Assembly: GCA_021741465.1 (NCBI GenBank)
Contig: JAIOXV010000009.1
Coordinates: forward strand, 1-40,748
Reading direction: 5' to 3'
From: Paracoccaceae bacterium
GTDB lineage: Bacteria; Pseudomonadota; Alphaproteobacteria; Rhodobacterales; Rhodobacteraceae
Length of the DNA: 40,748 nt
The notes beneath the pieces are model-generated. The model did not search any database, was not told the DNA's origin, and saw only the letters and a list, made by a program, of their open reading frames with translations. The translations under genes and the position numbers were made by a program. Positions 23,562 through 32,383 of the stretch are shown piece after piece. Positions within the stretch are counted from its first letter, which is position 1. Every line of letters begins with the position of its first letter.

Positions 23562-24446
23562 TCAGCAGAAATCAAAGTCGTGATGACCGTGGTGGTCGTC
23601 TTCTTCGTGGTCATCCCAGCGGTCATCATCATGACCGTGGTCAAACGACAGAAAACCACCCATCAGCGATTTGAAGAAGTCTGCGGCATGATCCCCGCAG
23701 GCATGACCATGATCGCCAGAGTCATCATGGCTGGCGTGGTCATCATCATTGGAATGATGATCGCCGCCATTGCTGCTGCAATTGTTGGCACTGTCGTCAT
23801 CTGCATCGCCGTCATTTTCCTCGTCCGGACCATCCGTCGGGCCATCTTCTTCCATGCCGGTGAAATTGTAGTAGGTTTCACTGCCCGAAGCCGTCGTGAT
23901 CGTCGCCTTGACGATCACATCCTTGGGATCGACATCGGGATTGTCGGTTGCCACCTGATCCCGCGCCTTGGCGAGGTAATCTTCGAACGTGTTCGTATCG
24001 CTGTCGCGTCCGACCGGAATGTAATTGTCCATCGCCCCGTCAGCGTCATAGTCAACGTGAAAGGTGATGCCTGCAGTGTCTGACGGAATGTCGGGCCAGC
24101 CGGTGCCCTGAACCGCCCCACCGGAACCGCCGCCAGAACCCGAACCTGCGCCGCCGTCAGAGCCATGGCCATGACCCGCGTCGTGATCGTCATCGGTGTC
24201 GCAATCCTTGCCACCGCCGATGTTGCCGAAGAGGCCGCCGCCCGCATGGCCACCAAACAGCACGCCGCCAGAGTGCCCGCCAAACAGCCCACCGCCAGTA
24301 TGCCCACCAAACAGCCCGCCCCCAGTCTGGCCACCAAACAGCCCACCGGATGTGTGGCTGTCATGCCCACCGCCGAGAAGTCCGCCGTTTCCAAACAGGT
24401 TCGGCAGTTTTCCAAAACTGCCGAAAGATTTCAGTCCAAATGTCAT
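23562..24446 (-). CDS. GLFG-repeat, His/Asp-rich protein of unknown function
   Basis: Protein of 294 aa from ATG 24446 (AGGG seven bases upstream; the track uses a GTG two codons earlier). Residues 16-80 are a nine-residue repeat around GGLFGGH, giving several GLFG motifs. Residues 81-112 are Asp/His then Gly/Ser rich. Residues 117-200 look like a small folded domain with a calcium-loop-like motif, DYDADGAMD (132-140), and FEDYLAKARDQV. Residues 200-294 are very acidic and His rich (DHGHDDDRWDDHEEDDHHGHHDF) with a hydrophobic patch ADFFKSLMGGFLSF and a final Cys. No signal peptide is visible. The composition suggests divalent-metal binding and low-complexity self-association; type I export is possible but not shown. 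I do not recognise a family. Confidence 0.75.
   Translation of the reverse strand: MTFGLKSFGSFGKLPNLFGNGGLLGGGHDSHTSGGLFGGQTGGGLFGGHTGGGLFGGHSGGVLFGGHAGGGLFGNIGGGKDCDTDDDHDAGHGHGSDGGAGSGSGGGSGGAVQGTGWPDIPSDTAGITFHVDYDADGAMDNYIPVGRDSDTNTFEDYLAKARDQVATDNPDVDPKDVIVKATITTASGSETYYNFTGMEEDGPTDGPDEENDGDADDDSANNCSSNGGDHHSNDDDHASHDDSGDHGHACGDHAADFFKSLMGGFLSFDHGHDDDRWDDHEEDDHHGHHDFDFC
24223..24357 (-). repeat. Five-copy 27-bp in-frame tandem repeat
   Basis: Four clear 27-base units (24250-24357, core CCACCAAACAGCCC on the plus strand) and one degenerate unit (24223-24249) encode the nine-residue GLFGGH repeats of the gene above. Unit length is a multiple of three, so copy-number change would keep the frame. 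Confidence 0.85.
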
Positions 24447-24553
24447 TTTCACACCCTATAGATGAAGTGCCCCCGCTTCACCCTTGGGGTGGCTGCCCGA
24501 AAATTGCCACAAAATAGACCTAAACAAACTGTTACCAAGCTGGAACCAATTGC

Positions 24554-24575
24554 CAAATACGGAGCCATGTATTTG
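24554..24575. promoter_or_regulatory. 7-bp inverted repeat in an AT-rich intergenic block
   Basis: CAAATAC and GTATTTG are separated by eight bases. The surrounding 24500-24600 stretch is clearly AT-richer than the rest of the window and lies upstream of the GLFG/His-rich gene and just after the universal stress protein gene. A possible -35/-10 pair on the minus strand (TTGGCA, 16 bases, TAACAG) overlaps its left arm. It is a candidate operator/promoter region for the GLFG gene. Confidence 0.4.
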
Positions 24576-24607
24576 TAATTAATATAATTTCCATCATGGC
24601 ATGACTG

Positions 24608-25063
24608 TCAGCTTATGCTTTCAAGCCGTTCCTTGCTCATCTCTCCGGGCACAATTGTGATCGGGATCGGCAGGTTTCCCGAATTGCGTGACATCTGCGT
24701 GACCAAGGGCCCGGGGCCTGATTTGTCGGTTCCAGCGCCCAGAACCAACACGCCGATTTCCGGGTCTTCCCGGACTTGAGCCAGAATCTCGGTTGCCGGA
24801 TCGCCTTCGCGTATAACCAATTCCGGGTTAACGCCCTTCTTGTCGCGCATCCATTTGGCAAAGACCTGAAAATGCGCCTCGATCCGTTCGCGGGCCTCGG
24901 CACGCATCAGATCGGCCACTCCGATCCAGTGCTGAAACTCCTCGGGACGGATGATCGAGAGGATCTGCACCCCGCCCCCGGTATGCGCGGCGCGCAGGGC
25001 GGCAAAGCGCATCGCATTCAGGCATTCGCGGCTGTCATCGAGAACCACAAGGAACTTGCGCAT
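24608..25063 (-). CDS. Universal stress protein (UspA family)
   Basis: Single-domain Usp of 151 aa. N-terminal KFLVVLDDSRECLNAMRFAALRAA has the nucleotide-binding Asp, and the C-terminal VLVLGAGTDKSGPGPLVTQMS matches the G-x2-G-x9-G(S/T) type ATP loop in a modified form, so ATP binding is possible but not certain. GGGAG lies five bases before the ATG. It stands between the aminotransferase gene and the GLFG gene, same strand. The role is a general stress response by family. Confidence 0.9.
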   Translation of the reverse strand: MRKFLVVLDDSRECLNAMRFAALRAAHTGGGVQILSIIRPEEFQHWIGVADLMRAEARERIEAHFQVFAKWMRDKKGVNPELVIREGDPATEILAQVREDPEIGVLVLGAGTDKSGPGPLVTQMSRNSGNLPIPITIVPGEMSKERLESIS

Positions 25064-25135
25064 AATCTCTCCCTTTCCGGTCGAGTATTGCCGGAAGGCG
25101 CGCGCGGCGCAAGCCTTGGCAGCGGCGCGGCCCGC

Positions 25136-25999
25136 CTATTGGTTTGATGCCGCCCAGTCCCAATACAGCGCCCGCGCCCGGCTTGCCATGGCATGGGTCT
25201 TGTAATGCTTACCCTCAAACTGGGTCACCCGTGTGACCTTGTTGAAGTTGCCGGTCAGGAAGACTTCGTCTGCGGCATGTACCTCGTCAAAGGTGATGAT
25301 CTTTTCGACCACCTCAACCCCATCGGCGCGCAAATTTGCGATGTGGCGCGACCGGGTGATGCCTGCCAGGAACGTGCCGTTGGCAATTGGGGTAAAGGCT
25401 ACACCATCGCGCACGATGAACACGTTGGCTGTGGCGCTTTCGGCCACATTGCCAAGGGCATCGGCCACCAAGGCATTGGTGAACCCTTTTCGGCGGGCCT
25501 CTGCGATCATGCGATAGTTGTTGGGGTAAAGGCAGCCCGCCTTGGCATTGCACACGTTGTCGGCAAGAACAGGGCGGCGAAAGCTGGTGGTGGTCAGGGT
25601 CACCGAATTGTCGGGCGCTGACATCGGAATTTCCTCAAGGCAGACGGCAAAGCCGGTATGTTCTTTGTGCGGGCCAAGGCCATAGCCATCATCCTCCAGC
25701 CCCCAATACATCGGGCGGATATAAAGCGCCTGATCGGGGCGATAGGCCTTCAGACCATCCCGCACGATGCCTTCAATTTCCTGCGACCCATGTGTCGGCG
25801 TCAGCAGCATTGCCTCGGCTGACCGGTTGATCCGCGCGCAATGATTGGCCAGATCAGGCGCCATGCCATCGAAATAGCGTGCCCCATCGAAAACCGTCGA
25901 ACCCAGCCAAGACCCGTGATCGGCTGCGCGCATGACGGGGATATTGCCCTCATGCCATTTGCCTTCGAAATAGGTGCGGATATTGGTGCCCGATGCCAT
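25136..25999 (-). CDS. ilvE: Branched-chain amino acid aminotransferase
   Basis: Fold-type IV PLP aminotransferase of 287 aa that interconverts Leu/Ile/Val and their keto acids with glutamate. The PLP lysine is in CNAKAGCLYPNNYRM, the family loop NVAESATANVFIV is present, and the phosphate-binding GTFLAGITRSRH is conserved. The track adds 69 non-conserved codons; ATG 25999 (MASGTNIRTYFEGKW) is preceded by GGAGG at five bases. D-amino acid aminotransferase is a related family, but the overall pattern is IlvE-like. Confidence 0.92.
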   Translation of the reverse strand: MASGTNIRTYFEGKWHEGNIPVMRAADHGSWLGSTVFDGARYFDGMAPDLANHCARINRSAEAMLLTPTHGSQEIEGIVRDGLKAYRPDQALYIRPMYWGLEDDGYGLGPHKEHTGFAVCLEEIPMSAPDNSVTLTTTSFRRPVLADNVCNAKAGCLYPNNYRMIAEARRKGFTNALVADALGNVAESATANVFIVRDGVAFTPIANGTFLAGITRSRHIANLRADGVEVVEKIITFDEVHAADEVFLTGNFNKVTRVTQFEGKHYKTHAMASRARALYWDWAASNQ

Positions 26000-26100
26000 G
26001 ACGTCCTCCAGAAACTTGCCACACCTTAGTAAGGTCGCACGCCAAGGGAAAGGGGGCGGCACCATGCGGCTGGGCAGACGGCCAAACAGGCGGCCTGCCG

Positions 26101-26131
26101 AAAAAAGAACGCCCCCGGTAAAACGGGGGCG
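26101..26131 (-). terminator. Rho-independent terminator downstream of trpS
   Basis: CGCCCCCG and CGGGGGCG form an 8-bp stem with a six-base loop. On the minus strand it is followed directly by TTCTTTTTT, a classical terminator. It lies about 97 bases after the trpS stop and separates trpS from the aminotransferase gene. Confidence 0.9.
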
Positions 26132-26227
26132 CCAGATGGGACAGTGAGAGCCGGGGAAGGCCCGTCCCGCATCATGCCGCGCCAGTGAATCGATTCCGTG
26201 ACACAAGGGCGCAGCAAAGCGGGGGCT

Positions 26228-27274
26228 TTACCTGCCGCGCGACCGGATCATGCCGACGATGTCGTAAACCTTGTCCACAATCGGCCGGGCAATCGCCTCG
26301 GCGCGGTCGGCCCCTTGGCCCAAGATACGGTCGATCTCGGCCGGGTCTTGCATCAGCCGGTTCATCTCGGTCGTGATGGGCGACAATTTGGCCACTGCAA
26401 GTTCGGCCAGTTTCGGCTTGAAACTGCCAAACTGTGCCCCGGCATATTCGGCCACCACCTGATCCACGCTTTGGCCCGAAAGTGCCGCATAGATGTTCAC
26501 AAGATTTTTTGCCTCGGGCCTATCTTTCAGGCCATCGACCGTTTCCGGCAAAGGCTCGGGGTCGGTCTTGGCCTTGCGAATCTTCGCGGCGATCATGTCG
26601 CTATCATCGGTCAGGTTGATGCGGCTTTGGTCCGACGGGTCCGATTTCGACATCTTCTTCGTGCCGTCGCGCAAGGACATGACCCGTGTCGCCGCCCCTT
26701 CGATAATGGGATCAACCACCGGGAAGAAATCCACCTTGAAGTCATTGTTGAACTTGATCGCAATGTCGCGGGTCAGTTCCAGATGCTGCTTTTGGTCTTC
26801 ACCCACCGGCACCATCGTGGCTTGATAGGCCAGAATGTCTGCGGCCATCAGCGACGGATAGGCGAAAAGCCCAAGGCTGGCGGCTTCTGCGTTTTTACCC
26901 GCCTTGTCTTTCCACTGGGTCATGCGGCCCATCCAGCCCATGCGCGCCACGCAGTTGAATATCCATCCCAGTTCGGCATGGGCAGACACCTGCGACTGGT
27001 TGAACAAGATCGACCGCGCCGGATCGATACCGGCAGCAATAAAGGCCGCAGCCCCTTCGCGGGTTTGCTGGCGCAGCTTTTCGGGGTCTTGCCAAACAGT
27101 GATCGCATGCAGATCGACCATGCAATAAATGGTCTCGATACCCTCATCCTGCTTTTCAACAAAGCGCTTCAACGCGCCAAGGTAATTGCCAAGGGTAAGC
27201 CCGCCCGAAGGCTGGATGCCGGAAAAGATGCGCGGGGTGAATTTGGTCTGAGGCGTTTGGACCGGCTCGGACAT
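26228..27274 (-). CDS. trpS: Tryptophanyl-tRNA synthetase
   Basis: Class I aminoacyl-tRNA synthetase of 348 aa that charges tRNA-Trp. The HIGH-like motif is [14 protein letters not shown] and the KMSKS motif is [15 protein letters not shown] 27274 ([10 protein letters not shown]) has GGAG six bases upstream and is preferred to the track start four codons earlier, which has no ribosome binding site. A strong terminator follows. It is divergent from the rhomboid-fold gene 83 bases away. Confidence 0.97.
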   Translation of the reverse strand: MSEPVQTPQTKFTPRIFSGIQPSGGLTLGNYLGALKRFVEKQDEGIETIYCMVDLHAITVWQDPEKLRQQTREGAAAFIAAGIDPARSILFNQSQVSAHAELGWIFNCVARMGWMGRMTQWKDKAGKNAEAASLGLFAYPSLMAADILAYQATMVPVGEDQKQHLELTRDIAIKFNNDFKVDFFPVVDPIIEGAATRVMSLRDGTKKMSKSDPSDQSRINLTDDSDMIAAKIRKAKTDPEPLPETVDGLKDRPEAKNLVNIYAALSGQSVDQVVAEYAGAQFGSFKPKLAELAVAKLSPITTEMNRLMQDPAEIDRILGQGADRAEAIARPIVDKVYDIVGMIRSRGR

Positions 27275-27357
27275 CAGGAACTCCATCTGGAAAGTTGTGC
27301 CTCTTCGGCTTATCGCTGTGGGGCAAGGGCGTCAATCAACCCCCTTTGGAGAGACGA

Positions 27358-28035
27358 ATGCAAGACCACAATGCCCCACCGCTGAATCCGTTGCCTCCCG
27401 TTGTCTGGGCGCTGGCCCTGCCGATGATCGCGCTTGAGATCGTGTTGCAGGCCGGGGCTGCAGGCCTTGCCGGCGGGCCGGATGCCGTGGGGTGGCGGAT
27501 AGATGCCATCACCAAGGCTGCCTTTGTGCCCGATCTTTGGCGCGAGATGCTGTCGCTTGGGCAATACCCGCCCGAGCATATGGCGCGGTTCATCGCCTAT
27601 CCCTTTGTACACGGCAATCTGACCCATACTGCATTTGCCGTGGTGATCCTGCTGGCGCTGGGAAAGTTCACGGCTGAGGTGCTGCGGTTCTGGGCGGTGC
27701 TGGTGGTGTTTTTTGGTGCGGCCATTGCAGGGGCGCTGGCCTATGGGTTGCTGACAACCCCGGTTCCGCTTTTTGGGGCCTATCCCGGCGACTACGGGCT
27801 TGTCGGAGCTTTCACCTATCTGATGTGGCTGCGCCTTGCCGGATCAGGGCGCGAATACCGTGCCTTTTCTATGATTGGGCTTCTTTTGGCGGCGCAGCTT
27901 GTCTTTGGTGTGTTTTTGGGCGGCGGGTTGGATTGGGTGGCTGATCTTGCGGGCTTTGCCGCAGGCTTCGCCATCACGATTTTGGTGGCCCCGGGCGGCA
28001 TCGCGCGCTTGGCACAACGCCTGCGTCAGCGCTGA
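27358..28035 (+). CDS. Rhomboid-fold membrane protein lacking the catalytic dyad
   Basis: Polytopic membrane protein of 225 aa with about six hydrophobic helices. The rhomboid topology signal FIAYPFVHGNLTHTAFAVVILLALG and the last-helix segment WVADLAGFAAGFAI are present. The catalytic GxSG serine is not: the region reads GAYPGDYGLVGAFTYLMW. The usual active His of the last helix is replaced by Asp (VADLAGF). So it is most likely a pseudoprotease in the iRhom/derlin sense. The track start is 21 codons upstream; ATG 27358 has GGAGAG just before it. Its 3' end overlaps the convergent murJ gene by ten bases. Confidence 0.85.
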   Translation: MQDHNAPPLNPLPPVVWALALPMIALEIVLQAGAAGLAGGPDAVGWRIDAITKAAFVPDLWREMLSLGQYPPEHMARFIAYPFVHGNLTHTAFAVVILLALGKFTAEVLRFWAVLVVFFGAAIAGALAYGLLTTPVPLFGAYPGDYGLVGAFTYLMWLRLAGSGREYRAFSMIGLLLAAQLVFGVFLGGGLDWVADLAGFAAGFAITILVAPGGIARLAQRLRQR

Positions 28036-29570
28036 CGACGCAGGCTTTTCAAATCTTCCAGCTTGAAAGCCCGGAAGGCAAAGCCGCTGGCGAAATAGGT
28101 GAAAATCCCAAATCCGACCAAAGCGGCCAGCGCAATATAGCGCCAGCCCGGCGATTGCAGCCAAGGTTGCAAAAGCATTGCACCCGCCCAGATCACCAGC
28201 ACCATCGCCCCGCAGGCCAAAAGCACACGCGGCAGGTGGGAAAGAAGCCGGTCGTCAAACCGCGCCTCTGGCCCCATTGCGCGTGCACCCCACCAAAGTT
28301 GTCCGACCATGATCCATGCCGAAAGAGAGGTCGCAATCGCCGCGGCGGCAAAGCCCACGATCGGCATCAGCCCGACGGCAATCACCACATTCGTTACCAT
28401 CGACCAGACCGCATAGCGAAACGGGCTTTTGGTGTCTTCACGGGCAAAGAACAAAGGTTGAAGTACCTTTTGCAGCACAAAGGCTGGCAGGCCCACCGCG
28501 TAGATTGCCAGCGCCAGGGCAGTGTTGGCCGTGGCATGCGCGTCAAAGGCGCCGCGTTCATAGATGACCTGAATGATCGGATACGACAGCACCATCAACC
28601 CCATGGCCGAAGGCAGCGTCAGTGCCAGAGCAAACTCGGTGCCGCGGTTGAAGGCATCTTGCCCCCCCTGCGCATCGCCTGCCGAAAGGCGGCGCGAAAG
28701 CTCGGGCAAAAGCACCGTGCCGACGGCAATCGCCACCACGCCCAAGGGCAATTGGTACAGATGGTCCGCATAAACCAGCCATGAAATCGCGCCTTCGGTG
28801 CCCGAGGCAACCTGGCGCGATACCAGAAGGTTGATCTGAACCACACCGCCCGCCAACATCGCCGGTCCGGCCGTAATCATCAGCCGCTTCAGATCGGGTG
28901 TCATGTGCGGCATGCGCAGCCGTGGCACAAACCCGACCCGCGCCGCGGCGCGCCAGGTGAAGGCAAGCTGGGCAATACCGGTCAAGGGCACCGTCCAAAC
29001 CAGCGTTGTGCCCATGTCCCAGCCCATCACCACCGCGGCCCACATGGCCGCTATGAACACAAGGTTCATCAGCACAGGCACAAAACCCGCTTCGGCAAAC
29101 CGGCCGTGGGCGTTCAAAACCCCTGCCAGCATGGCAAAGAGCGAGATGAAGAAGATATAACAAAAGGTGATGCGGCCAAAGCTGACGGCCAGATCAAACC
29201 TTTGATCCCCGGCAAACCCCGAAGCCATGGCCCAGACCAGCGCAGGCATCGCCAACGTGCCGATCAAGACAAGCGCCAAAAGCACCGCAGACAGGCCCGC
29301 AAAAGCATCTTGGGCAAAGGTTTCGGCATCATCGCCGGTTTGCAGCTTTTTGGCATATATGGGCACGAAAGCCTGATTGAACGCGCCCTCGGCAAAAAAC
29401 CGGCGGAACATGTTGGGCAGGCTGAAGGCCACGTTGAAAGCGTCTGCCACCGCGCCCGCGCCAAGGTAATTTGCCATCATCAGATCGCGCGCAAGCCCAG
29501 CCCCGCGTGACACCAGCGTCCACAAGCCCAAGGTCATGATATTGCGGATCATTTTTCCTGGCCCGCTCAT
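28026..29570 (-). CDS. murJ: Lipid II flippase MurJ
   Basis: Inner-membrane protein of 514 aa with about 14 hydrophobic helices (MOP/MVF family) that flips lipid II to the periplasm for peptidoglycan synthesis. The N-terminal LVSRGAGLARDLMMANYLGAGAVADAFNVAFSLPNMFRRFFAEGAFNQAFVPIY is diagnostic, with the conserved Arg residues. Its start overlaps the glnD stop (ATGA at 29567-29570). glnD-murJ linkage is usual in alphaproteobacteria. Confidence 0.96.
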   Translation of the reverse strand: MSGPGKMIRNIMTLGLWTLVSRGAGLARDLMMANYLGAGAVADAFNVAFSLPNMFRRFFAEGAFNQAFVPIYAKKLQTGDDAETFAQDAFAGLSAVLLALVLIGTLAMPALVWAMASGFAGDQRFDLAVSFGRITFCYIFFISLFAMLAGVLNAHGRFAEAGFVPVLMNLVFIAAMWAAVVMGWDMGTTLVWTVPLTGIAQLAFTWRAAARVGFVPRLRMPHMTPDLKRLMITAGPAMLAGGVVQINLLVSRQVASGTEGAISWLVYADHLYQLPLGVVAIAVGTVLLPELSRRLSAGDAQGGQDAFNRGTEFALALTLPSAMGLMVLSYPIIQVIYERGAFDAHATANTALALAIYAVGLPAFVLQKVLQPLFFAREDTKSPFRYAVWSMVTNVVIAVGLMPIVGFAAAAIATSLSAWIMVGQLWWGARAMGPEARFDDRLLSHLPRVLLACGAMVLVIWAGAMLLQPWLQSPGWRYIALAALVGFGIFTYFASGFAFRAFKLEDLKSLRRQR

Positions 29571-32341
29571 GCGCTGGCCCTCTCCGCGCCTTCGGTGATG
29601 GCTTGGCGCAGCTTCTTTTCCAGCGCCTCTTGGCGCGGCTTGGCGTGAAGCTTCAATCCGAACATGTCCTTGACATAGAAGGTATCCACCACCTGCGCGC
29701 CATAGGTGGCAATCACAGCGGACGAAATTTGCATATTGTTCACCGCCAGTGTGCGCGTCAGATCATACAAGAGGCCCGGTCGGTCCCGGGTGTCCACCTC
29801 GATGATGGTATAGATTTCCGACCCTTCATTATCGAAGGTGATATGGGTTGGAAAGCGGAACTCGCGCTCGCGCTTTTTCACCTTGTCGCGGCCTGCCAAA
29901 GCTTCGCGCGCCACCACTTCGCCCTTCAAGGTCTTGTCGATCATCTGGGTCAGGCGGGGCAGGCGCTCGACGTCATAAGGTTTGCCGTCGCCGTCCTGAA
30001 TCCAGAACACCGGGGTCGCATAGCCATCTTTTGACGTATAGGTCTTGGCATCGACCACATTGGCACCGACCAAGGCCAAAGCCCCGGCCAGACGCGAAAA
30101 AATCCCTGGATGGTCGGCCAAGGCAAAGGCGGCGCGGGTGGCGTCGCGCGCGGGTTCGGGATGCAGGTCGATGCGGATCTCACTGTCATCAAGGCCGCGC
30201 AACAGCCGGGCAAACACCTCTTGGGTGTCGGTGGTCAGGCCCTGCCAATAGGGGGCATAATGCCGCCCGCATTCGCGGTTGATCGCCTCTTCGTCCCAGT
30301 CTGCCAAGCGCGTGCGCAGGGCCAGCTTCGCCTCATCTTCGCGCGCCTCGCGGTTGATATGCTCCAGCCCGCCCTCCAGGGCATCGGCGGTCAGCCCGTA
30401 AAGCTGGCGCAGAAGCATGGCCTTCCAGTTGTTCCAAGTGTTTGGGCCCACGCCGCGAATGTCGCAGACCGTCAGCACTGTCAGCAAATCCAGTCGCTTG
30501 CGCGTCTTCACCGCCTTGGCAAAATCGCGCACCGTGCGCGGGTCGCCGATATCGCGCTTTTGCGCCATGTCGGACATCAGCAGATGATAGCGCACCAGCC
30601 ATTCGACGGTTTCGCTTTCCTCATCGTCCAGGCCCAGCCGCGGCGCAATCCGACGCGCCAACTGCGCGCCGATGATCGAATGATCCTCGGGGCGGCCTTT
30701 GCCAATGTCGTGCAGAAGCAGTGCCACATACAGCACCCGCCGGTTCACACCCGCATTCAGGATCGAAGAAGACAGCGGCAGGTCTTCCACCAGCTCACCC
30801 CGCTCGATCTGCGCGAGGGTCGAGATGGTCTGGATGATGTGCTCGTCCACGGTATAGTGGTGATAGACGTTGAACTGCATCATCGCCACGATGTTTTCGA
30901 ACTCGGGGATAAAGGCTGACAGAACCCCCAACTCGTTCATGCGCCGCAATGCCCGTTCCGGGTTGCCGTGTTTCAACATCAGATCAAGGAAAATACGCTG
31001 CGCTTCGGGATCTTCACGCATGTCATCGTCAACAAGGCCAAGGTTGGCCGCGATAAGCCGCATGACATTGGGATGCAGCAAATAGCCTGACCGAAGCGCT
31101 TCTTCAAAGGCCCGCAGCAGATTCAACTTGCTGGCTAGAAATTTCGCAGGGTCCGCCAGATCAAGCCGCCCTTGAACCAGCTTGAAGCCCTTTGATACCT
31201 TTTTGCGGCTGAAGAACCCCATGAGCCGTGCTTCAGGCTTGGCATGCCTGGCTTCAAGCTCGGTCAAGAAAACCCGGGTCAATTCGCCAACCCGCGTTGC
31301 ATGCCGGAAATAGTCTTGCATGAAATGCTCAACCGCGCGGCGGCCCTGCCCATCGCGGAAGCCCATGCGCGCGGCCACCTCGACCTGCATGTCGAAAGTC
31401 AGCTGATCGACCGGGCGGCCCGCGATGTAATGCAGATGACAGCGTGCCGCCCAAAGAAAATTCTCGGCCCGCTCGAACTGCGCATATTCCTCGGCCGTCA
31501 AAAGCCCGGCAGCCACCAGACCCGCCGAAGAAGACACCCGGTGCAGATATTTGCCAATCCAGTAAAGCGTTTGCAAATCGCGCAAACCGCCCTTGGCCTC
31601 TTTTACGTTCGGCTCCAGCACATAGCGCTGTCCGCCCTGTCTTTTGTGCCGCTCTGCCCGTTCGGCAAGCTTGGCCTCAATGAACTCGCGCCCCGTGGTT
31701 TTGAAAAGATCCGACCACAGCTTGTTGTCCAGCTCTGTGGCAAGGGGCGCGTGCCCGCAGATGAAGCGATGCTCCAAAAGGGCGGTGCGGATGGTGATGT
31801 CTTCGCGCCCCAGCCGCAAACAATCGGCCACCGTGCGGGTGGAATGGCCGACCTTCAGCTTAAGGTCCCACAGGATGTAAAGCATCGTTTCGATCAACGC
31901 TTCGGCCCATGGCGTGATTTTCCATGGGCTGAGAAACAGCAGATCAACGTCGGAATGGGGCGCCATCTCCGCCCGACCATAGCCACCAACCGCCAGCACG
32001 GCAATGCGTTCGGCTTCGGTCGGGGTGGCCAAAGGGTGCAGATGCCGCGCAACGGCAAAGGCGCATTCGACCAGCCCATCGGTCAGCCGCGCCTGTGCCT
32101 CGACCAATTCGCGGGCCTGCAAGGGCTTGGCCGCAAAAGCTGCCGCCAAGGCCGCGTTTGCCTGCGCCTTCGCAGCCGTCATGTGGCGAACGGCAATCGT
32201 CCGAACTGCCCGCGCCTCTTGGTCTGCAACGGTGGCCAATTCGGCGGTGATTGCGCCAACCAGCCCTGCGGCATCAATTGTAACTTCGCTCATTTGCGTG
32301 GTGGGCACCACTTCAGGGATAGGGGTGACCATTGCGCTCAT
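29567..32341 (-). CDS. glnD: [Protein-PII] uridylyltransferase/uridylyl-removing enzyme
   Basis: Nitrogen sensor of 924 aa that uridylylates or de-uridylylates PII proteins in response to glutamine. The nucleotidyltransferase motif GGYGRAEMAPHSDVDLLFL lies at residues 119-137, the HD domain is seen in LLLHDIGKGRPEDHSIIGA near 545, and two ACT domains close the protein (ALADHPGIFSRLAGAL and EVDTRDRPGLLYDLTRTL). The start is uncertain: ATG 32341 has no strong ribosome binding site, and ATG 32332 or 32293 are alternatives that leave the domains intact. It follows the LpoA-like gene by 42 bases and overlaps murJ. Confidence 0.96.
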   Translation of the reverse strand: MSAMVTPIPEVVPTTQMSEVTIDAAGLVGAITAELATVADQEARAVRTIAVRHMTAAKAQANAALAAAFAAKPLQARELVEAQARLTDGLVECAFAVARHLHPLATPTEAERIAVLAVGGYGRAEMAPHSDVDLLFLSPWKITPWAEALIETMLYILWDLKLKVGHSTRTVADCLRLGREDITIRTALLEHRFICGHAPLATELDNKLWSDLFKTTGREFIEAKLAERAERHKRQGGQRYVLEPNVKEAKGGLRDLQTLYWIGKYLHRVSSSAGLVAAGLLTAEEYAQFERAENFLWAARCHLHYIAGRPVDQLTFDMQVEVAARMGFRDGQGRRAVEHFMQDYFRHATRVGELTRVFLTELEARHAKPEARLMGFFSRKKVSKGFKLVQGRLDLADPAKFLASKLNLLRAFEEALRSGYLLHPNVMRLIAANLGLVDDDMREDPEAQRIFLDLMLKHGNPERALRRMNELGVLSAFIPEFENIVAMMQFNVYHHYTVDEHIIQTISTLAQIERGELVEDLPLSSSILNAGVNRRVLYVALLLHDIGKGRPEDHSIIGAQLARRIAPRLGLDDEESETVEWLVRYHLLMSDMAQKRDIGDPRTVRDFAKAVKTRKRLDLLTVLTVCDIRGVGPNTWNNWKAMLLRQLYGLTADALEGGLEHINREAREDEAKLALRTRLADWDEEAINRECGRHYAPYWQGLTTDTQEVFARLLRGLDDSEIRIDLHPEPARDATRAAFALADHPGIFSRLAGALALVGANVVDAKTYTSKDGYATPVFWIQDGDGKPYDVERLPRLTQMIDKTLKGEVVAREALAGRDKVKKREREFRFPTHITFDNEGSEIYTIIEVDTRDRPGLLYDLTRTLAVNNMQISSAVIATYGAQVVDTFYVKDMFGLKLHAKPRQEALEKKLRQAITEGAERASA

Positions 32342-32383
32342 GCCATGAAGCTGTTGGGGCCGCGAAGCTGTTGGACGGTTGGA

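Noticed and set aside
24223-24357. Short repeats as a possible CRISPR array
   Set aside because: Units are directly adjacent without spacers, are multiples of three and encode a protein repeat.
26060-26100. Second hairpin (GGCAGACGGCC/GGCGGCCTGCC) beside the trpS terminator
   Set aside because: Pairing is imperfect and the neighbouring stem with a T-run already explains termination.
26198-27385. 395-aa plus-strand ORF opposite trpS
   Set aside because: Antisense shadow of trpS, which has the synthetase motifs and a terminator.
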